Shown: one piece after another, positions 33,773 to 42,933 of the stretch
Numbering within the stretch: position 1 is the first letter of the stretch
Layout of the letters: each line of letters begins with the position of its first letter
Assembly (NCBI GenBank): GCA_025457615.1
Contig: JALOTZ010000002.1
Span: forward strand, 56,813 to 120,812
Length of the DNA stretch: 64,000 nt
Direction of reading: 5' to 3'
From: Verrucomicrobiota bacterium
GTDB taxonomy: Bacteria; Verrucomicrobiota; Verrucomicrobiia; Limisphaerales; DSYF01
Notes under the pieces: model-generated
What the model saw: only the letters and a program-made list of their open reading frames with translations
Databases searched by the model: none
Told to the model about the DNA's origin: nothing
Translations under genes and position numbers: made by a program

Positions 33773-35755
33773 ATGAAACAACGATTTGTGATCGCGAGTA
33801 TGCTTGGAACGCTTCGACAGAATGTTCGTGCGCTGAGCGCGCCGGCGGGTGCCCGGTGTGCGCTGGTTCAACCGGCCTGGTTTCTGGCCGCCGCCGGGTT
33901 TGTGGCGGTTTGCGGCCTCGCCCAAGGTCAGGCGACGTACGTGCGGCAGGCGGGCGAATACTCCCTCAGTGGCCCTGTGGTGGGCGACCAGGTTCAAGCG
34001 TCCGTCGCTCTCGGAGCCAGCGGCGGCATCCTGGTTTGGGAAGATAATTCGACCGACGGGGACGGGAGCGGGCTCAGTTACCGCATCCTGGACAGCAGTT
34101 TTTCCGGAACGCTTTCCAGTTCCCGCGTGAACGCCACCGCCCAGGGCAATCAAGGCCATCCGGATGTTGCCCTCTTGAGCGACGGGCGGGCGGCGATCGT
34201 GTGGGAAGGCGGCCCCGCCGGTTTTGAGGACATTTTTGTGCGGTTCTTGTCCGCCAGCAACACCTGGCAAACCGGGGACATCCTCGTCAACACCTACACC
34301 AACGAACCTCAGGAAGACCCGGCGGTCGCCGCCCTGGATAACGGGGAGTCGGTCGTCGTCTGGTCCAGTTACAACCAGGCGGGCGCCACGAGCATGAAGG
34401 ACGTCTATCTGCAGCGGTTCTCCTCCGCCGGCCAGCCCCTGGGCGCCACGCTGCGCGTCAATCAGACGTCCACCCTCAATCAGCGCACGCCGGCGGTGGC
34501 GCGGTTGAGTGACGGTCGGTTCGTCGTGGCGTGGATCAGCGAATCGCAATACTTCGCCAATGGCACCAACGAGATGTATCACGTCGATGTCTTCGCCCGG
34601 TTCTACACGGCCAGCGCGGCGGCGCAGGGGAACGAGTTCAAACTCAATTCCACCCCCAACGTGTGCGCCAATCCCACCGTGGCGGCCGCGGCAAACGGAG
34701 CCTTTCTCGTCGCCTGGTCCCAGAAGGACGATGCGGACGAGAGCAACAGCTGGGACATCGCGTGCCGCTCCTTTTCGAGTGACGGAACCGGTGGCGCTCA
34801 ATCCCTCGTGAACAGCCACCGTTACGGAGACCAGTTCCGTCCGTCCGCCGCCGCGTTGGGTTCGGATTACTTCGTGGTCTGGACCAGTCTGGCCCAGGAC
34901 GGGTCCCAGGAGGGGGTCTTCGGGCGCTTTGTGGGGGCGAATAGCCAACCGGCCGGCGATGAGTTTCAAGTGAACACGACGGCCGTGAGCCAGCAGATCC
35001 TGCCGGATCTCGCTTCCGATGGCGGCATGCGATTCCTGGTGGTGTGGTCGGGGTTCACCGGCATCAGCGCCGGCTTCGACATCTTCGGACAGCGCTATGC
35101 GACCGATCTCGAGCCGTTGATGCCGCCGGACCCGCCGTACGTCTGGGCGTTGCGAGACACCGAGTTGAAAGTGTCCTGGCCCGGTCTGGCCGGGTTTGCG
35201 ATCGAGCGTTACGAGATCTTTGTCAATGGAGCGGCGGCGGCGAGCGCCAGCACCACCAACAACTGGTGGAACGCCACCGGCCTGTCCGTCAACACGACCT
35301 ACTCCTTCCGACTGGGCTACACGCTCACCGATGGCCGGAGTTCTCCCCTGTCCGCTCCGGCTTCCGGGAAGACTTATGGGGCCTCGGGCGTGCTGACCTA
35401 TTTCTTCGACGACGTGGTTCCGGCGGATTGGTTGTTGCAGCATTGGCCGGCAGGATGGCCGGAGGTGAATTCGGATTCCGATGGAGATGGGGCTTCGAAC
35501 AAGTCCGAGTTTCTGGCGGGCACCGACCCGTTGGATGCGGCCAGTGTGTTGCGAACGCGCCTGGTGCCAACCGCGCAGGGGTTTTTCCTCCACTGGAACA
35601 CCGAGCCCGGCAAGATCTATCAGGTTTATCGCTCCACGGATTTCGCCCAGTGGAACGAGGTGGGCGGACCGCGATTTGCCCCCGGTGAAGTGGACTCGCT
35701 GAATGTGGGCGGCGGGGGGGCGGGATTGTTCCGCGTGGTGTTGCTACGTAATTGA
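33773..35755 (+). CDS. Large secreted protein with seven propeller-like repeats
   Basis: A 660-residue exported protein with a long N-terminal region before the hydrophobic segment (about 35-51). Seven repeats centred on VW or AW (at 88, 143, 196, 253, 314, 369 and 424; spacing about 55) are each preceded by a DGR/NGE-like turn, suggesting a seven-bladed beta-propeller. An Fn3-like domain (about 452-545), an Asp-rich calcium loop (SDSDGDGASNKSEF) and a C-terminal module ending LFRVVLLRN follow. No catalytic motif seen. It begins 42 bp after the exonuclease gene and is likely part of the same transcription unit as the secretin. Confidence 0.75.
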   Translation: MKQRFVIASMLGTLRQNVRALSAPAGARCALVQPAWFLAAAGFVAVCGLAQGQATYVRQAGEYSLSGPVVGDQVQASVALGASGGILVWEDNSTDGDGSGLSYRILDSSFSGTLSSSRVNATAQGNQGHPDVALLSDGRAAIVWEGGPAGFEDIFVRFLSASNTWQTGDILVNTYTNEPQEDPAVAALDNGESVVVWSSYNQAGATSMKDVYLQRFSSAGQPLGATLRVNQTSTLNQRTPAVARLSDGRFVVAWISESQYFANGTNEMYHVDVFARFYTASAAAQGNEFKLNSTPNVCANPTVAAAANGAFLVAWSQKDDADESNSWDIACRSFSSDGTGGAQSLVNSHRYGDQFRPSAAALGSDYFVVWTSLAQDGSQEGVFGRFVGANSQPAGDEFQVNTTAVSQQILPDLASDGGMRFLVVWSGFTGISAGFDIFGQRYATDLEPLMPPDPPYVWALRDTELKVSWPGLAGFAIERYEIFVNGAAAASASTTNNWWNATGLSVNTTYSFRLGYTLTDGRSSPLSAPASGKTYGASGVLTYFFDDVVPADWLLQHWPAGWPEVNSDSDGDGASNKSEFLAGTDPLDAASVLRTRLVPTAQGFFLHWNTEPGKIYQVYRSTDFAQWNEVGGPRFAPGEVDSLNVGGGGAGLFRVVLLRN

Positions 35756-35760
35756 TTCCT

Positions 35761-38004
35761 ATGATCAAAGCTTGCAAAGCCTTGAGCCTGGTGTTCGTGC
35801 TGCTGGCGGGCGCACAGAGCGCCTGGTCCTTCTCCCTCCTGGGGCCTGAAGAAGATTACCAAGTCGAGGCGCTGGGGTACCGCCCACCGGATTTCGGCCT
35901 CCTGCCCGTGTACAGGAACTTCGTCAAGAACATCGGGGACGAGTTCCGTTGGAACACCCGCACGCTCTATTACACGTTTGACCCGGAATTCACGGACTAC
36001 TTTGGCTCCAACGGGATTGCGGCCATTGATGCGGCTTTCGCCATGCTGAACAGCCTCAGCAACGTTTCCCATTACAGCCCCGGCCTCACGGAATTCCCCC
36101 TCGAGTCCACGAGCGTGAACTACAGCGCCCAAGCCTTGCGCCTCCTGGATCTCAAGAGCTATACGCTCGAACTGATGATGGAACGGTATGGCCTGGCCGA
36201 TCCGGACCATTTCACCTGGACGCTCCGGAATCGCGTGCTGCCTGCGAACGCCCAGTGTCCGGCTTACATCTATTCAGTGATCAAACGCAACTTTGACCCC
36301 ATTACCTGGGAAGAATCCAGTTATGTGAACGGCAACCTGTTTACCTATCGGATTGTCGAGCTGTGTCCGGTTCGCAGCAAGGCCAGCGCTGAGGAATCCT
36401 TGGGGGTCGATCCCCTGGCCAGCTTCTCCTCCGCGGTGGCTTCCGGCACCCCTTACTTGGGAAGCTTTCGCCGCGGGCTGACACGGGATGACATCGGAGG
36501 CATCCGCTATCTCCTCTCCAGCACCAATGTCAATTGGGAGCAGACGCCGGCGAATTCGCTCGTGGTCTTCACCAACACGTCCCAGTCCGTGCTCGCGTAT
36601 CCTTCCAACGCGCACCTCTTCGCCGAGCAGGCCCTCACCAACGATGCCGGCGCCCTGGCGGCGCTCTATCCCGGGCTGATCATCACCGGGACCTCGAATT
36701 ACTTCGTGAACGTTGTGGAAACCAACATCACGACCAGCTTTGCCCCGCAGCCGTATGCTCCGGTGGGGTCGCCGCCCATTCTGGTGTACACCACGAACCT
36801 CACCACCAGCGTCGCCACGCGTTACGTGCATGCGTTTGCCAATGTGTTGACGTGGAGTAATCAGGCCCTGGCCAGCTTCTCCACCGTGCTGGACTTGCCG
36901 CGGGCCAATCGCCCGTGGTCCTTGCTGACCACCAACATCGGGCCCTCGCCCTACGCCCCCGCCGGGAGCGGCGTGTTGGTGACGAACGTGACGCTTCAGC
37001 ACTACGTGGAGCCCAACAGCCCCTCGGGAAGCTTCTTCATCCTGCCCACGAACCTCTGCGCTTACCAGGTGCTCAAGACCCAACTCGTCCAGCTCGTGAT
37101 CACCACCAACTTCCTGACCAATACCTTTACGACCTTCACGAATCAGGCGGGGGGCAGCAATGCCTTCAGTTACTATGAGTATTCCCAGAGCGAGCTGACC
37201 TATTTCACCAATACCATTCTGGAGGTCTATCCCGCTTCCTACCTGGACGGCATCGCCAGCTTGGTCGAGGGAATCGAGAAAATCTCCTTTGTGCGGCGGG
37301 ATTACGACTCGTTGCTCGGACGTTTCTTCCAGCCGTTTACCAACCACTTTGCCCTGACGGAAGTCACCAACAGCGCTCGAAGGACGCGGTATGTTCAGCG
37401 CACTGTCTCCAGCCCGGACATCGTCTTCTCCGCGGACGACATCACTTCGGCGCCGGAATCAGACCCGCTCACCTTCTTCGAAGTCACCCTGAGCACGCCC
37501 AACTTTGTGACCAGCGACTTCAACGTGGATGGTCCCGGCACCCTCAGCCCCGGGATCAACATCACGTTCAACAAGGTGGGTTCCTTCATCCTGAACGCGG
37601 GCCCGTCGCGCCTCACAGAAGCCGCCGGAAGCCAGGGGTATCGCTGGGGTTCTTTCGGGGGGACCACCAACGCGCCGGTCGTCTATCCGGTGGGGACGGA
37701 TCTTCAGACGATCGAGAACCTGGCGCTCATCGGTCTGACCAACGCGACCGCCAACGGTTCGTATCTCCTGCCGGACGGGACCAACGGGGTGGTCTATTCC
37801 TATTCCATCACGAATTCTGTCGTTGGTGGCACAGCGCCCTACGCGTGGGACCAGTCCAGCAGCCTGTTCGGCTGGTTGAACGTGTCCGCCGAAGGGATCA
37901 TCTCCGGCACGCCGACCGGCGCTGGGGACTATTCTTTCACGATTGGCATGACCGACCACGCCGGTCGCTTTGTGAACTTCCCAGTCACGCTTAACATTTA
38001 CTAG
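35761..38004 (+). CDS. Large secreted protein, Ig-like C-terminus, unknown family
   Basis: A 747-residue exported protein with signal peptide (KALSLVFVLLAGAQSAWS). The N-terminal domain (about 30-250) contains RWNTRTLYYTFDPEF and FGSNGIAAIDAAFAMLN, arranged a little like the start of a matrixin-type protease. I see no HExxH zinc motif, so I make no enzyme claim. The middle is very rich in Thr/Asn (TNTSQS, TTNLTTS). The C-terminus (GGTAPYAWDQSS ... GIISGTPTGAGDYSFTI) is a putative Ig domain of the He_PIG type. Start at the ATG at 35761; it follows the previous gene by 5 bp. Confidence 0.72.
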   Translation: MIKACKALSLVFVLLAGAQSAWSFSLLGPEEDYQVEALGYRPPDFGLLPVYRNFVKNIGDEFRWNTRTLYYTFDPEFTDYFGSNGIAAIDAAFAMLNSLSNVSHYSPGLTEFPLESTSVNYSAQALRLLDLKSYTLELMMERYGLADPDHFTWTLRNRVLPANAQCPAYIYSVIKRNFDPITWEESSYVNGNLFTYRIVELCPVRSKASAEESLGVDPLASFSSAVASGTPYLGSFRRGLTRDDIGGIRYLLSSTNVNWEQTPANSLVVFTNTSQSVLAYPSNAHLFAEQALTNDAGALAALYPGLIITGTSNYFVNVVETNITTSFAPQPYAPVGSPPILVYTTNLTTSVATRYVHAFANVLTWSNQALASFSTVLDLPRANRPWSLLTTNIGPSPYAPAGSGVLVTNVTLQHYVEPNSPSGSFFILPTNLCAYQVLKTQLVQLVITTNFLTNTFTTFTNQAGGSNAFSYYEYSQSELTYFTNTILEVYPASYLDGIASLVEGIEKISFVRRDYDSLLGRFFQPFTNHFALTEVTNSARRTRYVQRTVSSPDIVFSADDITSAPESDPLTFFEVTLSTPNFVTSDFNVDGPGTLSPGINITFNKVGSFILNAGPSRLTEAAGSQGYRWGSFGGTTNAPVVYPVGTDLQTIENLALIGLTNATANGSYLLPDGTNGVVYSYSITNSVVGGTAPYAWDQSSSLFGWLNVSAEGIISGTPTGAGDYSFTIGMTDHAGRFVNFPVTLNIY

Positions 38005-38007
38005 CTG

Positions 38008-40770
38008 ATGAGCACCGTTTCCCGCACAACCCTTCACTTCTCCTGCCTGCGCGCGGGGGGCCTCGGCTTGGCCTGCCTCCTCGTCCTCGGGGAACGACCC
38101 GCCGGCGCCACGGCCGTCGGCTACACCAACAACGCGGTGGTGACCGTGGCCCCGGTCGTCGATGCGACGAATTTCGTGAACAACGGCACGTTCTCGTTTT
38201 TCACCGTGACCCCCTTCGAAACGTACAACACGGTGAACTTCACCAACCGTGGCACCCTCTACGACCCGGCTGGATTCCGTTTCAGCACCACGCCCAGCGA
38301 GGGGCCGAGGAGACGGGCCGGTTGGCTGGACAGCCGGGGCGAAGTTGATGCCATCGGTGGTCCCGGGCGAATCCTGATCGATGCCACCAACGTCCTGCTG
38401 CGTGCGACCAACCGGTTGGATAGCAGCGGCCTGTTCGAGGTGTTCGGCGACCACCTGGATCTGAGCCGGTTCACCCTGTTCATGGGTTACTCCGGCACGG
38501 CTCAAGACACCCTGGGTTACCGATCGGACAACTACTGGGGGGTGGGGACGAATCAGTTGAACCCTGCCGACCTTGAATCCCAGCCGGCGTTCACCCCCGT
38601 TCACACGGTGACCAACGCCTCCGGGGACACCACCGCTGCGCAGCTCCTGAATGCCAGCTTTGTGAATTCCTCGCAACAGATCAACGACCCCGAGGCGTCC
38701 AATCGAGTCGTTCGCGTCGCCTACCTGGACAACTTCAATCCGGACATCACGAACCGGGTGTTTTTCACAGACACTTCCATCGTGGTGGAGTGGAAATGGG
38801 AGGCGAAGGACTTGCTCTCCCAGAAGGTCTATACGAATTACCTTTATCTGTACGATGACTTTGGCTCGACCACGAATCTGGGCCTGGCGACCAACAGCGT
38901 TGGCGGGGTGGTGTTGCCGCCGCCAAACTATCGTCTCGTGACAGCCACCCAGCCGCCCGCCGGCCTTCCCCCCGCCGCCGGCCTCAAAACCGAGCCGCCG
39001 GGGGTCTTCACGGGGAGCGGTGTGTCAAACGAGTTCTCGGCTTACTCGGTGAGCTTTCAGCCCTCGGTGAAAGTGCCCGGTTCACTGCCTGGCCAGCCGG
39101 CCATCACCAACCTTCCCGGACGCGCGCTCATCCACGCGGGCCATAATCTCGACCTCAAACTGGCCCGGATGGCCGGCCTGAGTTACCTGTCCCTCAAATC
39201 CACCAACCACTTCAAGGGGGCCCTGGGCGCCACCATCGCTTCGGCCTACACCGACCTGGATCTGGGGACCACCAACGGAACTCTGACCATCTCCGAGTTG
39301 TTCGTGCCCCAACTCCCCATCCTCACCGGCGACCTGAGGTTTTACTCGGGGCGCTGGCAGGAAATAGTGGAGGGCGTCACCAACCGGTTCCACATCCTTT
39401 TTGTGGAAAGCACCTTGGAACTGGAAGTCGATGCGGTCGTGGGGAACGCCAACTTCCGTGGCACCAATGTGGTCCTTGGAAAGCAGGTGTTGAACGTCGC
39501 GGGAACCTTGTCGGCGGATGCCCAAAATCTTTGGATCCAGACCAATGGGGCAATCAACTTGAGAGAGGGAGGCCTGGTCTTCGCTCTGTCGTTTCCCCAA
39601 CTGAACACCCTGACCAACGACGGGTTCCTGAGCACATACAATGCGGCCAGCTTCGGGAGCAGCGAGAATCCGTATGAAGCCATGGTCATCAGCGGGGTAA
39701 TCGCGGGACAGGGCGTCGAAGCCTGGAGCAGCTATTTCCAGAACTCCGGGGACATCTACGCGGGTCAAGGCAACCTCTACCTCAACGGCGGCGACGTTGT
39801 GCTGGACAGTGGAACTTTCAGCCTGGGGGATGGAGGCGGTGTCGGCGAAATCAGCATCCAGGCAACGAACCTGATTGTCATCAACCATTCCCTGAACGCC
39901 CCCGGAGGCTTGTCCCTGAACGTGACCAACGTGCTGGACGACGGCGGCCCCGGGAGCGGCAACCAGTGGTCCGCCGGCTTCCCTAATGGAGTCAGGCTCC
40001 TGCGCGCGCCGCTCAACGGAAACTTGCTGGGAACCACCATCACTCTTGAATTGGCCCCCTATGAAGAAACGCCGATCATCTGGGCCGGGACGGACCAAGG
40101 GAAGGATCCCGCCGGTTATGGAACCAATGCGGCCTTGCAGGAGCTGGTGCTGGACGGCGGTGATTTCAGCCTGTTCAAGTTCTCCGGCGTGGAGCCGGGC
40201 AATGCTTTGTATGTGGAAACGCTGACGCTGGCCAACTACGCCACCAATGTGGCTGCCTGGCTGCCTTCCATCGAGATCGCCCCGGATTTCACCGTGTATT
40301 ACGCGCAGGCGTTTGCCAATGGACAGGATATCACGGACTCGCTGAAGGCCGCGGCCCAGTCGCCGGAGTTGACCAACCGGCTCGTCTGGGTTGACTACGC
40401 CGGGGCCTTCAGTTCCGTCGCCATCGCCTATTCTCCCAGCGAAACCGTGGTGATGAACGCTTCACTCGCAGCCAGCACCCACATCGACTCGGATGCCGAC
40501 GGGATCGTGAACGCTGCCGATCCGACGCCGCTCTACACCGCGTCGCAGGTGAACCTCAAGCTGGGCCTCACCTCGACCGGGCCTCGGAAGCCGCAGTTGA
40601 CTTGGGCCACCCTGCCGGGCGCCCAAAATGTTGTGCTCGGCAAGGAGTCCTGGTCCCAGGCAGGGTGGGTGACGCTCACGAACTTCGTCTCCGGATCCAA
40701 CACCGCCTCCTGGGTTGATCAGGGCGCATCGAACAGCGCCCGGCTGTATCGTGTCCTGGTGAACCCTTGA
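38008..40770 (+). CDS. Very large secreted beta-rich protein (920 aa)
   Basis: Exported protein with an N-terminal signal region (hydrophobic GGLGLACLLVLG, cleavage near AGATA). The body is rich in Asn, Thr and Gly, with repeated short strands of the type FVNNGTFSFF and FTNRGTLYD, as in beta-helix or haemagglutinin-like surface proteins. Near the C-terminus an Asp loop (DSDADGIVNAADPTPLY) precedes a module ending RLYRVLVNP, like the other exported proteins here. It starts 4 bp after the preceding stop, so the two are surely co-transcribed. Probably a surface or adhesin-like protein; the role is inferred. Confidence 0.7.
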   Translation: MSTVSRTTLHFSCLRAGGLGLACLLVLGERPAGATAVGYTNNAVVTVAPVVDATNFVNNGTFSFFTVTPFETYNTVNFTNRGTLYDPAGFRFSTTPSEGPRRRAGWLDSRGEVDAIGGPGRILIDATNVLLRATNRLDSSGLFEVFGDHLDLSRFTLFMGYSGTAQDTLGYRSDNYWGVGTNQLNPADLESQPAFTPVHTVTNASGDTTAAQLLNASFVNSSQQINDPEASNRVVRVAYLDNFNPDITNRVFFTDTSIVVEWKWEAKDLLSQKVYTNYLYLYDDFGSTTNLGLATNSVGGVVLPPPNYRLVTATQPPAGLPPAAGLKTEPPGVFTGSGVSNEFSAYSVSFQPSVKVPGSLPGQPAITNLPGRALIHAGHNLDLKLARMAGLSYLSLKSTNHFKGALGATIASAYTDLDLGTTNGTLTISELFVPQLPILTGDLRFYSGRWQEIVEGVTNRFHILFVESTLELEVDAVVGNANFRGTNVVLGKQVLNVAGTLSADAQNLWIQTNGAINLREGGLVFALSFPQLNTLTNDGFLSTYNAASFGSSENPYEAMVISGVIAGQGVEAWSSYFQNSGDIYAGQGNLYLNGGDVVLDSGTFSLGDGGGVGEISIQATNLIVINHSLNAPGGLSLNVTNVLDDGGPGSGNQWSAGFPNGVRLLRAPLNGNLLGTTITLELAPYEETPIIWAGTDQGKDPAGYGTNAALQELVLDGGDFSLFKFSGVEPGNALYVETLTLANYATNVAAWLPSIEIAPDFTVYYAQAFANGQDITDSLKAAAQSPELTNRLVWVDYAGAFSSVAIAYSPSETVVMNASLAASTHIDSDADGIVNAADPTPLYTASQVNLKLGLTSTGPRKPQLTWATLPGAQNVVLGKESWSQAGWVTLTNFVSGSNTASWVDQGASNSARLYRVLVNP

Positions 40771-40818
40771 ACAGACTCCCGGCGCGATTCCGCAGCCCGG
40801 TTCCAATAACCCTGGCGG

Positions 40819-41409
40819 ATGATCCTCCTCGGCATCACGGGCGGCGTGGGGATGGGGAAGTCAACAGCCCAAACTCTCCTGATTGAACGCGGGGTTCGCG
40901 TGCTGGACACGGACCAGATTGCGCGTGATCTGGTTGAGCCCGGCCAGCCGGCATTGGTGGAGATCCGGGCCGGGTTTGGCAGCGCGGTTTTCCACCCGGA
41001 TGGCACCCTGCACCGCGATGCTCTGGCCAGGGTGGTGTTCTCGGATCCGGAAGGCCGGCGCCAGTTGGAATCGATTCTTCACCCACGCATCCGCCAGAGG
41101 TGGTTGGCTGAGGTCGAGAAGTGGCGTGCACAGGGTGTCCGGTTGGGCGCGGTCGTCATCCCGCTGCTCTTCGAAACCAATGCCGCCTCGTCCTTCGATG
41201 CCGTCGTCTGCGTGGCCTGCAGCGCCGCGGCCCAGCAGGCGCGGTTGGCGGCGCGGGGATGGAGCGCGCCGGAGATCCAACAGCGGATCGCGGCCCAGTG
41301 GCCGGTGGAAAAGAAGATCGCCGCTTCGGACTTCATCGTCTGGACCGATGGCGACCTTGAGGCGCATGCGCGGCAGTGGGACCGGATTCTTCGGGTGTTC
41401 CCGGCATAA
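40819..41409 (+). CDS. coaE: Dephospho-CoA kinase
   Basis: Last step of coenzyme A synthesis: phosphorylates dephospho-CoA with ATP. The 196-residue protein has the P-loop GGVGMGKST (8-16), the family VLDTDQIARDLVEPGQPA region (33-50) and a LID with VIPLLFETN (about 112-120). Normal length and ATG start. A strong hairpin starts 4 bp after the stop. Confidence 0.94.
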   Translation: MILLGITGGVGMGKSTAQTLLIERGVRVLDTDQIARDLVEPGQPALVEIRAGFGSAVFHPDGTLHRDALARVVFSDPEGRRQLESILHPRIRQRWLAEVEKWRAQGVRLGAVVIPLLFETNAASSFDAVVCVACSAAAQQARLAARGWSAPEIQQRIAAQWPVEKKIAASDFIVWTDGDLEAHARQWDRILRVFPA

Positions 41410-41437
41410 AAAACTGGCGGCCATTGCTGGCCGCCAG
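41408..41437 (-). terminator. Strong intrinsic terminator, minus strand
   Basis: A perfect 10-bp stem (41414-41423 with 41428-41437, loop of 4) is followed, when read on the minus strand, by six T residues. On the plus strand it is followed by aaacc, so it is oriented for leftward transcripts from the 41440-41650 region or from hscB. It overlaps the end of coaE. Confidence 0.75.
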
Positions 41438-41650
41438 AAACCAAACCCAGTTGAGAAGAGCGACACGCTTTGGGCGCGCCGCCATGCAGCTTTAGTAGGG
41501 AGGCCCTTTTGCCCCCGTCCCGACGACGAGAGCGGTAAGCGACACCGTATCCGTTGCGTGGGATCGCGGTGTCATCTTCATGGGGGCTTGCTTGAGCAGG
41601 GGCAATGCCAAGCCGATACCCTCAACCGCCGGCATCTTCCCAACCCAGGG
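41408..41650 (-). ncRNA. Candidate minus-strand small RNA, possibly 6S-like
   Basis: A non-coding stretch ends on the minus strand in the strong intrinsic terminator. It folds into a rod: 41509-41515 pairs with 41599-41605. Inside lies a hairpin of 41541-41547/41567-41573 continued by 41549-41552/41561-41564. A long rod with unpaired central parts recalls 6S RNA, but I cannot confirm conserved 6S sequence. The 5' end is a guess. The alternative is simply the 3' untranslated part of the hscB transcript. Confidence 0.35.
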
Positions 41651-41845
41651 GGCGCTGGTTGTCCGCCTCCAAGGCGAGGGTGTCCTCGTCTGAGGCAGTC
41701 CGGAGAATGCCGCGTCGCCACGGCCAAGCTGGGTCGGACCGCGGCTCCGCGAGCCGCAGCCGATCCGAACTGCGGGCGGGCGGCGGATGTTCGGAAGGCC
41801 CGTCGCGGTGCGCGGCAGCTGCGGGTCATGGACCGGCGGTCCGCA
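41410..41845. other. Intergenic region between coaE and hscB
   Basis: A 436-bp gap between convergent genes. It holds the terminator, the small RNA candidate and a family B repeat that runs to within 2 bp of the hscB stop codon. No protein-coding signal seen. Confidence 0.5.
41735..41843. repeat. Family B palindromic repeat, copy 4
   Basis: A 109-bp element from cggaccgcggctccgcgagc to ggaccggcggtccg, with arms inverse-complementary to each other and individually hairpin-forming. It ends 2 bp from the hscB stop codon. Confidence 0.75.
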
Positions 41846-42466
41846 TCAAATACCCCCCGTCAGTCGCAGCAATCGCTCCCGGACCTGGGCCCGCCATCGG
41901 TCCTGGAAGCTGAGCAGTCGGTACAACGTCTCGAGTTCTGCCAGCCGTCGTTCGCGCGCGCCGCCATCGCCATTCGGCGGCGCATCCCACTGCTCGCTCA
42001 GGACGCGCAGGCGGTGGTCCAGTTCGTCACGTTGCCGGTTGAGCCATGACTCGGTTTGTTGCAGCTCTTCCCGGAGCGCCTCGCCCTGTTCGAACCAGGC
42101 GACCCGCAGGAGCGGGGAGTCCGCCTGGGCCAGTTGGCGCGCATACTGGTCGGCAGCCTTCAACTGACGGCTCAGGCGCGTGAAGAGTTCCATCCAGTCG
42201 TCCGGGATGGACTGCAGGTCGGTGATCTTGCCGCCGCGCTCGAGTTCGAGCAGATGCCGGAGGCGCGTCCGGGCATCCGCCAGGCACAGGTGCGCCTGGT
42301 TCAGCTCGGTGTAACGGTCGTGTGCCGCTCGACGCGTGGCCTCCGGCGCATCATGAACGCGGTCGGGATGCACCCCGCCCGCCGCCGACACGAAGGCCCG
42401 CTTGACGTCCTCCGGATCCAGCCACGGACGTCGCGGCTGTCCGAGCAGCGCAAAGCAGTCATTCAT
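41846..42466 (-). CDS. hscB: HscB-like J-domain co-chaperone
   Basis: A 206-residue cytoplasmic J protein. The HPD motif that activates Hsp70 is at 33-35 (GVHPDRVH). The C-terminal helical region (about 75-200) matches the scaffold-binding domain of HscB in length and charge. The neighbouring IscA-type gene supports a role in iron-sulfur cluster transfer. The N-terminal MNDCFALLGQPRRPWLD is HscB-like. No hscA or iscU in the window. Confidence 0.82.
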   Translation of the reverse strand: MNDCFALLGQPRRPWLDPEDVKRAFVSAAGGVHPDRVHDAPEATRRAAHDRYTELNQAHLCLADARTRLRHLLELERGGKITDLQSIPDDWMELFTRLSRQLKAADQYARQLAQADSPLLRVAWFEQGEALREELQQTESWLNRQRDELDHRLRVLSEQWDAPPNGDGGARERRLAELETLYRLLSFQDRWRAQVRERLLRLTGGI

Positions 42467-42513
42467 GCACCGGTGAGCTGGGTGAGGATCGTTCTTGGGC
42501 AGACCTGGTCCCC

Positions 42514-42897
42514 TCAGGCGCTGAAGCTCTCGCCGCAGGAACAGGTGCTGGCGGCGTTGGGATTGTGCACCTTGAACCCGCCGTCCAGCGCGTCCACGAA
42601 GTCCAGTTCGCTGCCGCTCACGTAAAGGGCGCTCTTGGGGTCCACCACCACCCGCACGCCGGCGGTTTCCACCAGGAAATCGCGGCTGGCCGGTCCATCC
42701 TGAAGATCCATCTTGTACTGCAACCCCGAGCAGCCGCCTCCCAGGACCGCCACGCGCAGCACACCCTGCGGGCGGCCCTGTCGCTGCAGAAGGCTGCTGA
42801 CGCGTTGCCCCGCCGCCGAGGTGAGTTTGATGAGCCGCTCATCGCCGATCCGATGAGCCTGCGCGATCACGGCGGGTTTGACGGGGTTGACCAGCAT
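42514..42897 (-). CDS. A-type iron-sulfur carrier protein (IscA/ErpA family)
   Basis: A 127-residue carrier that delivers iron-sulfur clusters to client enzymes. It has the three conserved cysteines: C56 in GGGCSGLQY, and C119 and C121 in CSCGESF. An N-terminal extension of about 20 residues precedes the usual start (KLTSAA). It lies 47 bp upstream of hscB on the same strand and 36 bp after a coiled-coil protein gene. IscA, ErpA and SufA cannot be separated on sequence alone. Confidence 0.9.
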   Translation of the reverse strand: MLVNPVKPAVIAQAHRIGDERLIKLTSAAGQRVSSLLQRQGRPQGVLRVAVLGGGCSGLQYKMDLQDGPASRDFLVETAGVRVVVDPKSALYVSGSELDFVDALDGGFKVHNPNAASTCSCGESFSA

Positions 42898-42933
42898 GGT
42901 GCGAAGGGAAACTAGCCTTGCTCTGGGGACAGG

